The position numbers were made by a program, and so were the translations under genes. Under the pieces are notes generated by a model that was not told the DNA's origin, ran no database searches, and was given only the letters and a program-made list of their open reading frames with translations. Below, piece after piece: positions 52,202 through 61,026 of a DNA stretch of 64,000 nucleotides (position 1 is its first letter; the number at the start of each line of letters is the position of its first letter). The stretch lies in the NCBI RefSeq assembly GCF_029502005.1, contig NZ_JAMQOT010000002.1, forward strand, positions 558,001 through 622,000, given 5' to 3'. The stretch comes from Natrinema salsiterrestre. GTDB taxonomy: Archaea > Halobacteriota > Halobacteria > Halobacteriales > Natrialbaceae.

Positions 52202-52412
52202 TGGCCGGGAGCGGGCTCCGAGCACTGCGAGGTGCCCGCGACCCGGGGAAGGGCAGGCAGTTGCCCAGTAACGGACCGCGAGTGAGCGAAGCGAACGAGC
52301 GGGCCGACGACTGACCTGGAGCGAACGAAGTGAGCGGAAGGGAAGGAGGAGTGCTTTTGATCGAAATTTTGCCGAGGGCGCGGCTTCGCCGCGCCCGCAG
52401 CGCAAAATTTCG
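52202..52412 (-). repeat. dispersed 3'-end repeat with covarying hairpin, copy B
   Basis: This 211-bp element sits 3 nt after the stop of the geranylgeranyl reductase gene (52416-52418, minus strand) and aligns with copy A (40759-40969). It begins with CGAAATTTTGC/GCAAAATTTCG (11 bp), and its inner stem is GGGCGCGGC/GCCGCGCCC (9 bp), closed by a 3-nt loop. The inner stem differs from copy A's GGGCCAGC/GCTGGCCC but is again perfectly complementary. The end toward 52202 shares TGGCCGGGAGCGGG and ACCCGGGGAAGGGCAGGC with copy A. The 144-bp stretch up to 52057 holds only a promoter area. Confidence 0.8.
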
Positions 52413-52415
52413 GTT

Positions 52416-53822
52416 CTAGTACTTGGGCTCCGCCCCGGTCGTCTCGTAGACCTTCTCCATCAGTTCGTCGCGGCGGTCCTGCCAGCCCGCGAGGCCCTCC
52501 GGACTCGTCGGATAGTTCTCGTAGTGGGAGAGCAGTTCGTCGGCCCGGCGCTTGGTCTGGTAGAGGTTCCAGATGGTCCCCCAGTGGCCGCGGCTCTTGA
52601 CCAGCGCCTCGAGTTTGAGCTTGAGTCCGATGTCCGTGCTGCCGGAGTAGAGCGCCTCGGCGAGCTTGTCGCCGGGCATCGCGGCGAGTAGCCCCATCAG
52701 ATCGTCGACGTCGACGGCCGTCGAGAGGATGTTGTAGACGTCCAGCGCGGCGTAGCGCGCGCCGAAGTGGTCCATCACCTTCTCGTTGTACTCCCAGAGG
52801 GTCTCCTCGCCGTAGTCGCCGGTCTCGAGGGCCTCGATGGCGCGCTCGGCGGCGTACTTGCCGCCGTAGGCGGCGCCGGCGATGCCGCCGCCGGTCGTCG
52901 GGTTGACGTGGCCCGCGGCGTCGCCGATGGCCATGTAGCCCGGATGCACGGCGGAGTCGTAGGGTCGCCGGGTCGGCAGCGCCGCGCCGAGTTTGTCCTC
53001 GACCTCCGCGCCGTCGAACTCGGGGCGGTTCTCGAGGTCGCGCTTGAGGTCGTCGACGAGCTGCATCGGTTCCTCCGTCATCTGGAAACCGAGGCCGGCG
53101 TTGATCTCGGTGTCGGTCCGCGGGAAGTACCAGAGGTAGCCCGCGGCCCGCTCGGTGGGCTTGAAGACGAGCGCGTCGTCCCACTCGACGGGCTCCTCGA
53201 CGTGAACGATCTCGCGGTAGGCCGAACAGAAGTGGCTGTAGTCGACGTTCGTGTCGAACGTCGAGTCCGAAAAGTCGACGTTGTCCTGCAGGACGGAGAG
53301 CGAGCCCGCGGCGTCGATGACGATGTCCGTCTCGTAGGTCAGCGGATCGCCCTTCCGGATCGCGTCGACGCCCGTGACGCGGCCGTCGTCGGCCTGGACG
53401 ACGTTTTTCACGACCGTATCGTAGTGAAACTCGACGCCGACGTCCTCCGCGCCGTCGATGATCCGCCGGCCGTACTCCCAGCGGTCGATGACGGCGAGCT
53501 CGCCCGGGACCGGAATCTCGAGGACGGTGTCCTCCTGTGGAATCTCGAAGCGGCCGTGATCGACGCCCGTGTTGGTAAAGGCCGGCTCGAGTTTGGACTT
53601 CGGAATCGCCTCGGGGAAGGCGTCGGCACCCTTCAGTGCGTCCCCGCAAGCGATGTGGCCCGCCTCCTCCTCGTCTTTCCGCTCGAGGATGACGACGTCG
53701 TACCCCTCGCGGGCGATGGTCGCTGCGGCGTAGCACCCTGCGGTTCCGGCGCCGACGACGACCGCGTCCGGCGACTTGGTCCCGGTTGTCGCGGCGGCGG
53801 CCGACTGTTCCTGCGTACTCAT
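52416..53822 (-). CDS. geranylgeranyl reductase family FAD enzyme
   Basis: The start is ATG 53820-53822 (MSTQEQSAAAATTGTKSPD); the open frame beyond it is a different gene's antisense. The 468-residue protein has the FAD-binding VVVGAGTAGCYAAATIA, a dinucleotide-binding ILERKDEEEAGH, GDAAGHVNPTTGGGIAGAAY and the C-terminal helical region. Such enzymes saturate the geranylgeranyl chains of archaeal lipids or other isoprenoids. The acidic N-terminal tail is halophile-typical. The gene ends at repeat copy B, a possible terminator. Confidence 0.85.
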   Translation of the reverse strand: MSTQEQSAAAATTGTKSPDAVVVGAGTAGCYAAATIAREGYDVVILERKDEEEAGHIACGDALKGADAFPEAIPKSKLEPAFTNTGVDHGRFEIPQEDTVLEIPVPGELAVIDRWEYGRRIIDGAEDVGVEFHYDTVVKNVVQADDGRVTGVDAIRKGDPLTYETDIVIDAAGSLSVLQDNVDFSDSTFDTNVDYSHFCSAYREIVHVEEPVEWDDALVFKPTERAAGYLWYFPRTDTEINAGLGFQMTEEPMQLVDDLKRDLENRPEFDGAEVEDKLGAALPTRRPYDSAVHPGYMAIGDAAGHVNPTTGGGIAGAAYGGKYAAERAIEALETGDYGEETLWEYNEKVMDHFGARYAALDVYNILSTAVDVDDLMGLLAAMPGDKLAEALYSGSTDIGLKLKLEALVKSRGHWGTIWNLYQTKRRADELLSHYENYPTSPEGLAGWQDRRDELMEKVYETTGAEPKY

Positions 53823-53914
53823 ACCAACACTGTGGACACCGCGATAAGAAAACGTTTTATGGTCGTTCGTTGCCCGGTCGAAGCCGAAATCCCGCGGCGA
53901 AGGCGGGGGTTCAG

Positions 53915-55666
53915 CTAGAACGGGTAGTGAGTCGCCTGCGAGGCGACGATCAGCCACGTGATCAGGAGGGCGTTGACGAACGCGCCCGTCCAGATCCGTC
54001 CGGTCCGGTGGAAGAAGTACGTCGAGACCACCGCGATGACCGGCAGCAAGCCGAGGAACTGCAGCGCGATGATCGTCTGCAACGCCGTGATCGGGATCGC
54101 GAGCGCGCCGGTGGCGAACAGGACGCCGTACTGCACGACGAGCAGGAGCGCGAAGCCACCGGTCAGGACGGCCGCGTTCGTCGCCATCGCCCGTGGAAGC
54201 GACTCGGTCGTCTCCTGCGTTCGAAGCCGACCGTGCAGCAGGACCTCGAGCGCGAGGAAGAAGGCGAGGAAGGCCGGCAGGTAGGTCGCGAAGATCCGGG
54301 CGTGGACGGCGGACATGAGTTTCAGGCCGAGGACCCAGACGCGGAAGTCGGTCATGAACAGCGCGTCGACGACCCACAGCAGGACGTAGAGGCCGCCAAC
54401 GGTGCCGACCGCGATCGCGAGCGACTTCGCGATCGTCGCGGCGCCGTCGCCGACGTCGAGCCCGTATCGGTCGTCAAGGGGCGACCGGCCGGCGTTGCGG
54501 TGCCACAGGCCGACGAGGCCGACGATGACGAGGACGTTCGCGAGCGCCCAGAGGACGATGCCGTTCGTCTCCCCCTGCGGTGTGACCGCCGTCACCGGCA
54601 TCGCCTGGCTGCCGAGGAGCATCGTCGGGTAGTAGAGGACGACCGGGATCAGGGCCGCGAGTAGCGCCGAGACGTACCAGCCCCGATCGCGTTCGGTGAC
54701 CGCGTCGGGCAGCGTCCGCGTCGCGTCGGCGAGCGGCTCCGGCCGAGTCAGGACGGAGCCGGCGGGCAACAGGAAGAGGAACCCGCCGAACAGCGCGAGC
54801 GCCGTGCCGATCTCCTTCCAGTACCAGATCTGATTATCGGGCCCCTCGTCGCCGCCATCGAGGGTCATCTGCGTCCAGCCGACGGCGTCGGCGACCGCAG
54901 TTCGCGAGTGGGTCGCGCCGGGATGTGTCGTCGCTGGCGTGTACAGCGCCCTTGCCGTCCCGTCGTCGACGCTTCCGTAGACCGCCCCCTCCTCGACCGT
55001 TTCGGTAGTGCCGACGACCGACTTGAGTTTCCCGCTGTCCAGTGTCGCCGATGCAGTCCCCGTTCCCCACATCAGCCAGTGGAACTCGTCGTAGTCGGCG
55101 AAAACCACGCCGAGATTTCGCGGGAACGTCTCGTTGCCCTCCGGCGCATCGGCCGACCCCGTTGACGAGCCTACGAGAACGACCGATTCGTAGCTGTTCG
55201 GATGTTCAGCGGCGGCCGAGACTGCTGCCCAGCCACCCATCGAGTGACCCTCGAGCCCGATATTGTTCTCGTCGACGAGTTCGTGGTTCGCGAGGTACTC
55301 GAGCGCCGGCGGGCCGCCCCAGCCGTTCGCAAAGGCCGGCGGATCGGAGTAGCCGTGGCCGGGTTGGTCGATCGCGAGGACGACGTGGCCCCGGCGGGCG
55401 TACTCGATCCCGAAACTCGATTGGGTTTCCTTGGAGTTGATGTAGCCGTGAATCGCGAGGACGCCGGGTGCGGGGTCGTCGGCGCTGACCCCCTCCGGGA
55501 CGTAGAGATAGCCGTCGATCGTCCCCCCGTCGTCGGTTGCTATTTCGACCTGCCGAACGTCGATCTCTCCCCCCGCCGTCTGCCCCCAGTGGGCGAGTGC
55601 ACTCCCGCTGAAGACGAGCAGCAACGAGAGCACCAACAATCCGATTTGTTTGCCTCCCAGTGACAT
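53915..55666 (-). CDS. alpha/beta hydrolase fused to a multi-span membrane domain
   Basis: The start is ATG 55664-55666 (MSLGGKQIGLLVLSLLLVFS). An N-terminal helix (about 8-27) anchors or exports the protein. Residues 45-290 form an alpha/beta hydrolase with AIHGYINSKETQ, the nucleophile elbow GHSMGG and a probable late histidine (THSRT). After residue 290 come about eight membrane helices. A TATA-like TTTTTATTTTTC at about 55694-55705 lies about 30 nt upstream. The substrate is unknown; it may act on lipids or peptides at the membrane. Confidence 0.8.
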   Translation of the reverse strand: MSLGGKQIGLLVLSLLLVFSGSALAHWGQTAGGEIDVRQVEIATDDGGTIDGYLYVPEGVSADDPAPGVLAIHGYINSKETQSSFGIEYARRGHVVLAIDQPGHGYSDPPAFANGWGGPPALEYLANHELVDENNIGLEGHSMGGWAAVSAAAEHPNSYESVVLVGSSTGSADAPEGNETFPRNLGVVFADYDEFHWLMWGTGTASATLDSGKLKSVVGTTETVEEGAVYGSVDDGTARALYTPATTHPGATHSRTAVADAVGWTQMTLDGGDEGPDNQIWYWKEIGTALALFGGFLFLLPAGSVLTRPEPLADATRTLPDAVTERDRGWYVSALLAALIPVVLYYPTMLLGSQAMPVTAVTPQGETNGIVLWALANVLVIVGLVGLWHRNAGRSPLDDRYGLDVGDGAATIAKSLAIAVGTVGGLYVLLWVVDALFMTDFRVWVLGLKLMSAVHARIFATYLPAFLAFFLALEVLLHGRLRTQETTESLPRAMATNAAVLTGGFALLLVVQYGVLFATGALAIPITALQTIIALQFLGLLPVIAVVSTYFFHRTGRIWTGAFVNALLITWLIVASQATHYPF

Positions 55667-55857
55667 AGATATGATGATAGTCATATTGGTGAAAAATAAA
55701 AACTATGATGATTAATAACAATAGTCTATGGCGCGATCGGCCACGGACACCGAGGGAGAGAGAACCGACTCGTCGCGACACGTACACCACTTTTCGTCGG
55801 AACAGTCATCAGAAGTGGGAATAAAGAGTTTTAGTGAGGTCGCTCGTACCTGCCCGT

Positions 55858-56190
55858 ATGACAGAGCACACCATCGAGTTCGTCGGGACGGGTGAGACGA
55901 TCACCTGTACCGACAAAGAGACGATCCTGAGTCGATGCCTCGAGGAGGGCATCGCCCAGGAGTACTCCTGCCGAGTCGGGATGTGTCTGGCGTGTTCGGC
56001 CGAGATCCTCGAGGGCGAAGTCACGCAGCCCGCGGCTCGCGGACTGACGGACGAAGAGGCGGAAAACTACGCGCTGACCTGCATGGCGCGACCGCAGTCG
56101 GACCTGAAACTCGACCGCGGGAAGTACCCGCCGAGCATCGAAGGCGACCTGACCGGCGGCGAAGCCGACGGCGCGGTTGCGGACGACTGA
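55858..56190 (+). CDS. 2Fe-2S ferredoxin
   Basis: The start is ATG 55858 (MTEHTIEFVGTGETITC). The 110-residue protein has the plant-type motif CRVGMCLAC (Cys-x4-Cys-x2-Cys) and a fourth cysteine in ALTCMA, binding one 2Fe-2S cluster. It is shorter than the large haloarchaeal respiratory ferredoxins, which have an extra acidic insertion, so it may serve another pathway. The C-terminus is acidic. It is divergent from the hydrolase gene. Confidence 0.9.
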   Translation: MTEHTIEFVGTGETITCTDKETILSRCLEEGIAQEYSCRVGMCLACSAEILEGEVTQPAARGLTDEEAENYALTCMARPQSDLKLDRGKYPPSIEGDLTGGEADGAVADD

Positions 56191-56196
56191 CGGCGG

Positions 56197-57384
56197 TCAG
56201 TCGGCGACCGCACAGTTGTTCGGCCCGAGCTCGAGTTCGAACGCCGTCTCCTGATCGACCGCCTCGAGGCCGAGGTTCGCGGCCACGATGCGCTCGTGGT
56301 TTTCCGGTCGCGGCGGGAGGTCGCTCGTGGCGTGGGCGACGAACGCGGCTTCGTCCATCGAGAGCGCGGCGAGTCGGTCGCGGAGGTCCGTGAGCGTCGC
56401 CGCGTACGTTCCGTCGGCCCGCGGTTCCGCGGCGTCGCTGTAGTGTCCCGGCGCGATCGTGGTCTCGGCCGGCTGTGCGAGAAGACGGTTTTGAATGGTC
56501 CCGTACAATCGCCGCGCAGCGTCGACTGCGCCCTCGTCGCCGCGTTCCAGATCCGGCCGGCCGACGCCCTCGAGAAACAGCGTATCGCCGGTGAACAGGG
56601 TTTCCGAGTCGCCCTCGAGCCGAAGCGAGACGGATTCTGTCGTGTGGCCCGGCGTCGCCAGCACGGTCAGCGTCGCGTCGCCGACGCGGAGTTCGTCGCC
56701 GTCCTCGAGCGTCGCGGCGTCGAACGCGAGCCCGCGGTCCGTCGCGCCGGCCGGGACGACCGCTGTCGCACCGGTCCGATCCCCGAGCGAACGGACGCCG
56801 CTGACGTGATCGGCGTGGACGTGCGTATCGATGGCGTACGTCAGTTCCGCTCTCCGATCGTCCGCATCCTCGGCGTACCGGTCGGCGAACGCGCGAAGCG
56901 GATCGATCACCGCCGCCTCGCCGCCGCTGTAGACCGCGTAGGCGAGACACCCGCTGGACGGCCGGTCGTACTGGACGACGGTCGCGGGCGCGTCGACCTC
57001 GAGTTCCCGGGCCGTGTACAGCTCGGCCCACGCGTCCATCCCGCCGGTGAGGTTGGACGCGTCGATCCCCGCCTCCCGGAGGAGGCCGACGGCGTGTGCG
57101 CTCGCTTCCCCGCGGCCGCAGACCGCGAGGATCGGTTCCTCGAGGTCGGCCACGAGCTCGGTGACGCGGCCGGTAGCCTGCGCCTGGATGAACTTCGCGT
57201 GTGGGACCTGGACGGCGTCGACCCCGTCACCGGTGAGGTGCCAGCGCTCGAACTCGTCGCGGTTACGAACGTCGAGGACGGTCAGCTCGTCGCCCGAGCG
57301 CAGCCGCTCGGCCAGTTCCTCGGGGCCGATCGAGGGGGCCTCGTCGGCCGGCTCGTCGGCGTCGGTTCGATCGGTCATACCCAT
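56197..57384 (-). CDS. rhodanese - metallo-beta-lactamase fusion protein
   Basis: Start ATG 57382-57384 or 57376-57378 (MTDRTDADEP) is possible. Residues 18-125 are a rhodanese domain with the catalytic Cys89 (ILAVCGRGEAS). Residues 132-395 are a metallo-beta-lactamase domain with HVHADH at 188-193, TPGHTTES and LFTGDTLF. Such two-domain proteins oxidise persulfides or detoxify sulfide, but here the rhodanese comes first. The start lies 82 nt from the divergent ferritin-like gene at 57467. Confidence 0.85.
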   Translation of the reverse strand: MGMTDRTDADEPADEAPSIGPEELAERLRSGDELTVLDVRNRDEFERWHLTGDGVDAVQVPHAKFIQAQATGRVTELVADLEEPILAVCGRGEASAHAVGLLREAGIDASNLTGGMDAWAELYTARELEVDAPATVVQYDRPSSGCLAYAVYSGGEAAVIDPLRAFADRYAEDADDRRAELTYAIDTHVHADHVSGVRSLGDRTGATAVVPAGATDRGLAFDAATLEDGDELRVGDATLTVLATPGHTTESVSLRLEGDSETLFTGDTLFLEGVGRPDLERGDEGAVDAARRLYGTIQNRLLAQPAETTIAPGHYSDAAEPRADGTYAATLTDLRDRLAALSMDEAAFVAHATSDLPPRPENHERIVAANLGLEAVDQETAFELELGPNNCAVAD

Positions 57385-57466
57385 CGATTCGCGCTCGAGT
57401 CGGGTAAAGTCGCTGCCGGGTGGTCCCGTCACCAACGTTCAACACGGGTCGCGTTGTCGTGCCGGT

Positions 57467-58099
57467 ATGGACGCCGCCGACTTCCAGCACTCGATCGAGG
57501 AATCGATGTCCACCGAACTCGAGCGCCTCGGGTCGTCGAAGCTCCTCGTCGCGCTCACTGACGCCGATCTGACGGCGGAGACGGTCCTCCGGACCGCCGC
57601 GGCGAGCGAACGGGCCGCGATGAAGACCCTCGAGAACTGGATCGACGACGAGGAACACGACGGCGCTCGCGAGCTCTTCGACGAGTATCGCGACCGGGAA
57701 CGCGAGCACTACGACCGGATCACGGCCATGCTCGAGGACGAGACGGTCGACCCCGAGGAGCCCGATGCGATGCACGCGGAGCTCCGATCGCTCGAGTCGA
57801 CCGCGGAGCGCCTCGGCGGGATCGTCGGGCGAGCGCTGGTCGGCGACCGAACGCACCTGCAACTGATAAACTTCTTCGTCAACGAGGGCGACGAGCGCCG
57901 CGCCGACGTCTTCCGAGAGCTCCGGAGCGAAACCGCCGCCCAGGGCGATCGTGCGGCCGAGGTGCTCGAGGAAGTCTGCGCGGAGAGCGACGACTGGGAC
58001 CGAGCACGGGCAGTCGCCGAAGACGTGGTCGACACCGCGTACGAGGCGTACGCGGGTTCGCTGGACGATCTCGGCATCGATCCGAAGCCGATCTGTTGA
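57467..58099 (+). CDS. ferritin-like/rubrerythrin-type helical protein
   Basis: The chosen start is ATG 57467; the open frame upstream is antisense to the rhodanese gene. The 210-residue protein is almost all alpha-helical, with repeated Glu/His pairs such as ERAAMKTLENWIDDEEHDG, REREHYDRI and RTHLQLINFFVNEGDER, compatible with a diiron or ferritin-like four-helix bundle. It ends in PKPIC, a single C-terminal cysteine. It is divergent from the sulfur-handling gene, so a redox or iron role is plausible but unproven. Confidence 0.7.
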   Translation: MDAADFQHSIEESMSTELERLGSSKLLVALTDADLTAETVLRTAAASERAAMKTLENWIDDEEHDGARELFDEYRDREREHYDRITAMLEDETVDPEEPDAMHAELRSLESTAERLGGIVGRALVGDRTHLQLINFFVNEGDERRADVFRELRSETAAQGDRAAEVLEEVCAESDDWDRARAVAEDVVDTAYEAYAGSLDDLGIDPKPIC

Positions 58100-58219
58100 G
58101 GCGGGGAGGACCCCACGTCCATCCGGACCCGACGCTGTCGGGACGCTGTCGCCGATCACAGGGAGAGACGGGTGAAAACGGGAACCGGGACTCGAATCGC
58201 CGACGCTGGGGCGAGTCGA

Positions 58220-59392
58220 CTACTCGACGAAGTCGATGTCCTCGCCGTCCGCGGGCGCTTCGGGCTGGACGGGCTCCTCGCCGTCGGGTCGGCCGTAGAT
58301 CTGGGGCGACTGGACCCCCGTGACGACGATCATCGTCCGCATGCTGCCCTCGAGGCTCTCGTCGATCGAGGTCCCCCAGATGATGCGGGCGTCGGGATCG
58401 ATCCGGTCGTAGATCTCCTCGACGACGCCTTCGGCCTCCTCGATGGCCATGTCGTTGCCGCCGGTGACGTTGACGAGCGCGGAGCTCGCGCCGGAGATGT
58501 CGACGTCGAGCAGCGGCGAGCGGAGCGCCGTCTTGACGGAATCTTCGGCTTTGGCTTCGGAGTCGGCTTCGCCGAGGCCGATCATGGCGACGCCGCCCCG
58601 CTCCATGACGGTGCGGACGTCGGCGAAGTCCAGGTTGACGAGGCCGGGCTTCGTGATGAGTTCCGTGATTCCCTTCACCGAGCGCATCAGCACCTCGTCG
58701 CTCACTTTGAACGCCTGCCGAACGGGCAGTTTGCCCACGGAGTCGAGCAGGCGGTCGTTGGGGACGACGATTACGGTGTCAGAGACGTCTCGCAAGCGCT
58801 CGAGGCCGGCTTCCGCGTTGGTCCGGCGGACCTCTCCCTCCGCGGTGAAGGGAGTCGTGACGATCGAGATCGTCAGCGCGCCGGCCTCGCGGGCGGCCTT
58901 GGCGACGACCGGTGCGGAACCGGTCCCGGTTCCGCCGCCGAGGCCGGCCGTGACGAAGACCATGTCGGAGCCGTCGATGGCGTCGTAGATGTCCTGCTGG
59001 CTCTCGAGGGCGGCTTCCTCGCCGACCTGCGGGAGCGAGCCGGCGCCGCGGCCGCCGGTCTTCTCCTCGCCCATGAGGATCTTGGTGTCGGCCTCGATCT
59101 CCACGAGGTGCTGGACGTCGGTGTTTGCGGCGACGAGCTTCGCGCCGTGGATGCCCTCCTCGTGCATGCGGTCGATCGTGTTACCGCCGGCACCGCCGCA
59201 GCCGACGACCGTAATGTCGGTCTGGAGATCCTGCAGGACGTCTTCCAGCTCGTCGTCGGTCATCGTCCCGGTCGTCCGACCGGACGACGGATCGCCGTCG
59301 GGGGAGCCCCCGTCCTGTGGCGAGCCGTCGTCGGGGACCGCGCCCTCCCCCTCTTCGGCCTCGTCGATTGCGTCGTCGATTATAGAGTCCAT
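58220..59392 (-). CDS. ftsZ1: cell division protein FtsZ1
   Basis: The 390-residue protein has an acidic N-terminal extension (about 1-55), then [23 protein letters not shown], the tubulin signature [10 protein letters not shown] at 152-161 and the GTP-binding core. In haloarchaea FtsZ1 is a tubulin-type division protein acting with FtsZ2. The extension and the start [14 protein letters not shown] are FtsZ1-like (family recall). An AT-rich promoter region lies upstream at about 59415-59500. Confidence 0.88.
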   Translation of the reverse strand: MDSIIDDAIDEAEEGEGAVPDDGSPQDGGSPDGDPSSGRTTGTMTDDELEDVLQDLQTDITVVGCGGAGGNTIDRMHEEGIHGAKLVAANTDVQHLVEIEADTKILMGEEKTGGRGAGSLPQVGEEAALESQQDIYDAIDGSDMVFVTAGLGGGTGTGSAPVVAKAAREAGALTISIVTTPFTAEGEVRRTNAEAGLERLRDVSDTVIVVPNDRLLDSVGKLPVRQAFKVSDEVLMRSVKGITELITKPGLVNLDFADVRTVMERGGVAMIGLGEADSEAKAEDSVKTALRSPLLDVDISGASSALVNVTGGNDMAIEEAEGVVEEIYDRIDPDARIIWGTSIDESLEGSMRTMIVVTGVQSPQIYGRPDGEEPVQPEAPADGEDIDFVE

Positions 59393-59414
59393 TCTTGGCC
59401 GTGTCTAAAAGATG

Positions 59415-59500
59415 GAGCATAATTACCTTTCCCCTACACGTCAGTCGCCTGTCTGACATAGTAATATATTATTACGTATTTATAATAGTATATGTTGAAT
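59415..59500 (-). promoter_or_regulatory. AT-rich promoter region of ftsZ1
   Basis: This stretch is AT-rich against a GC-rich genome. It contains GTAATA/TATTAC arms around 3 nt at 59461-59475 and TATAAATACG on the minus strand just beyond. A TAATTATG at about 59420-59427 lies about 30 nt before the ftsZ1 ATG. Which of these is the real TATA box cannot be decided by eye. Confidence 0.45.
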
Positions 59501-59550
59501 CTGGCAGAGTACGGAGTGTAGACTGATATTACTGTCGGCCGCCGGTCCGG

Positions 59551-60936
59551 TCAGATCGGAAATCGGTGGATCCGTTCGGTCCGAACCCTCTCGGGATTGA
59601 TCGTTCGTCCGTCGACGGTCACCGAGTCACCGTCGGCGAGCGCGCCGAACTTCGGTCCCTCGGGAACGCCGACCTGGTGTGCCAGCGCGGGGTCGAAAGC
59701 CGTCTCTTCGGCGACGACGGCATCGTCCTCGATTCGGACAGTCTCGTACTTCGCCTCGAGGAGCTCGGCCAGTTCTTCGACGATCCGCATCCGTTGGCCG
59801 CTCGAGGAGTCATCGCTCTGAGATTCCGTCGCACTCTCGTGTTCGATCCCACTCTCGCCGTCGTCGGGAACCGCCGCCCGCGAGCCGACCCGACTCCCGC
59901 CGTTGTCGGTGGTGAAGGCGACGGCGTGGTCCTCGACGATCGCCCGAACGCGATCGGGGTCGATCCCCTGTGCCGTCCCGAGGAGGTCCGCGGGGAGGTC
60001 GACGACGGCGATCGACTCCGCGAGGCGGTCACCGAACCGGATCCCATCTTCGACGGCCCCCAGTTCGGATTCGACCGCGTCGACGACCTCGAGCGGGCGG
60101 TCGTCGACCTCGCGCAGCCAGGTCTCGCCCACGACGCGGCAATCGACGTCCGCGAGGGTCTCCTCGAGAATCGGCCACTCGCCATCGAGTAGTGCGATGT
60201 CGGCCTCACTGGCCTCGAACGCGCGCTCGATGACGTCGCGGTGGGCCGTCGGGTGGTCCATCGCCTCGAGCGCCCAGTCGGGCGCGACGTGGCCGACCGC
60301 CCACGACGTGTTACGGACGATCCGCTCGAATCGCGGGGCGTAGTGGTTGCCGCCGAACCCGACGAGCTGTCTCGAGCGGTGTGGATCGACGTCTCGCAGC
60401 TCGAGGACGGCGCGAGCGACCGCTTCCGCACCGGCAGGGTCGTCCCACTGCTCGTCGCCGCTCCCGAGTTCCGCGAAGAGGGAGGGACAGCCGACGTCGG
60501 TGGGGCCGTGGTGGGTCCCTTCCACTCCCACCTCGTACGCTTCGGGTGCGTACTCGTCGAAGGCCGCGAGCAGACGGGCCAGCGCGTTCGGCGCTGCGTC
60601 GGCCAGGGCGTCGGGTTCGCCGCCGAACTCGGCCGGACCGAAGTTACCCGTGAAGTGGCCCGTCAGCAGCGCCCCGGTGTCCCCGGAGTGTCGCGAGGCG
60701 AAGACGAGCAGGTCGGGGTCGCAGTCGAACGCGTCGGCCGGGCGCTCGAGTTCGATGTGGAGATCGTCGAACGAGCGCAGTTCCGCGCCGTCGGTTCGGT
60801 AGTAGCTGCCGCCGCCGTCGGCCGCGGGTCGAGCGTCGTCGGTCCGTCGCTCCCAGTCGGCGTGCTCACGGACGTGGTCACAGATGTGCTCGGAAGCGCG
60901 GTCGGCGCGACTCTCGACGATCGCGAGCGTCGTCAT
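59551..60936 (-). CDS. dtdA: D-aminoacyl-tRNA deacylase (DTD2/GEK1 type)
   Basis: The 461-residue protein has FASRHSGDTGALLTGHFTGN, GVEGTHHGPTDVG, GFGGNHYAPRF and the late PKFGALADGDSVTV, motifs of the archaeal/plant GEK1 family. The enzyme removes D-amino acids from mischarged tRNA. It is longer than the common 270-300 residues because of an acidic insertion at about 330-380 and the C-terminal extension. It lies downstream of the ftsZ1 promoter region on the same strand. Confidence 0.85.
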   Translation of the reverse strand: MTTLAIVESRADRASEHICDHVREHADWERRTDDARPAADGGGSYYRTDGAELRSFDDLHIELERPADAFDCDPDLLVFASRHSGDTGALLTGHFTGNFGPAEFGGEPDALADAAPNALARLLAAFDEYAPEAYEVGVEGTHHGPTDVGCPSLFAELGSGDEQWDDPAGAEAVARAVLELRDVDPHRSRQLVGFGGNHYAPRFERIVRNTSWAVGHVAPDWALEAMDHPTAHRDVIERAFEASEADIALLDGEWPILEETLADVDCRVVGETWLREVDDRPLEVVDAVESELGAVEDGIRFGDRLAESIAVVDLPADLLGTAQGIDPDRVRAIVEDHAVAFTTDNGGSRVGSRAAVPDDGESGIEHESATESQSDDSSSGQRMRIVEELAELLEAKYETVRIEDDAVVAEETAFDPALAHQVGVPEGPKFGALADGDSVTVDGRTINPERVRTERIHRFPI

Positions 60937-61026
60937 ACCACGCGGTCGGAGTTTGGGGCCGTTAACGTCGCCGGTTTCCGCCCGCTTCCGGGCACCGTGA
61001 CCGCACGCTCCGCCGACCGGGGCGAA

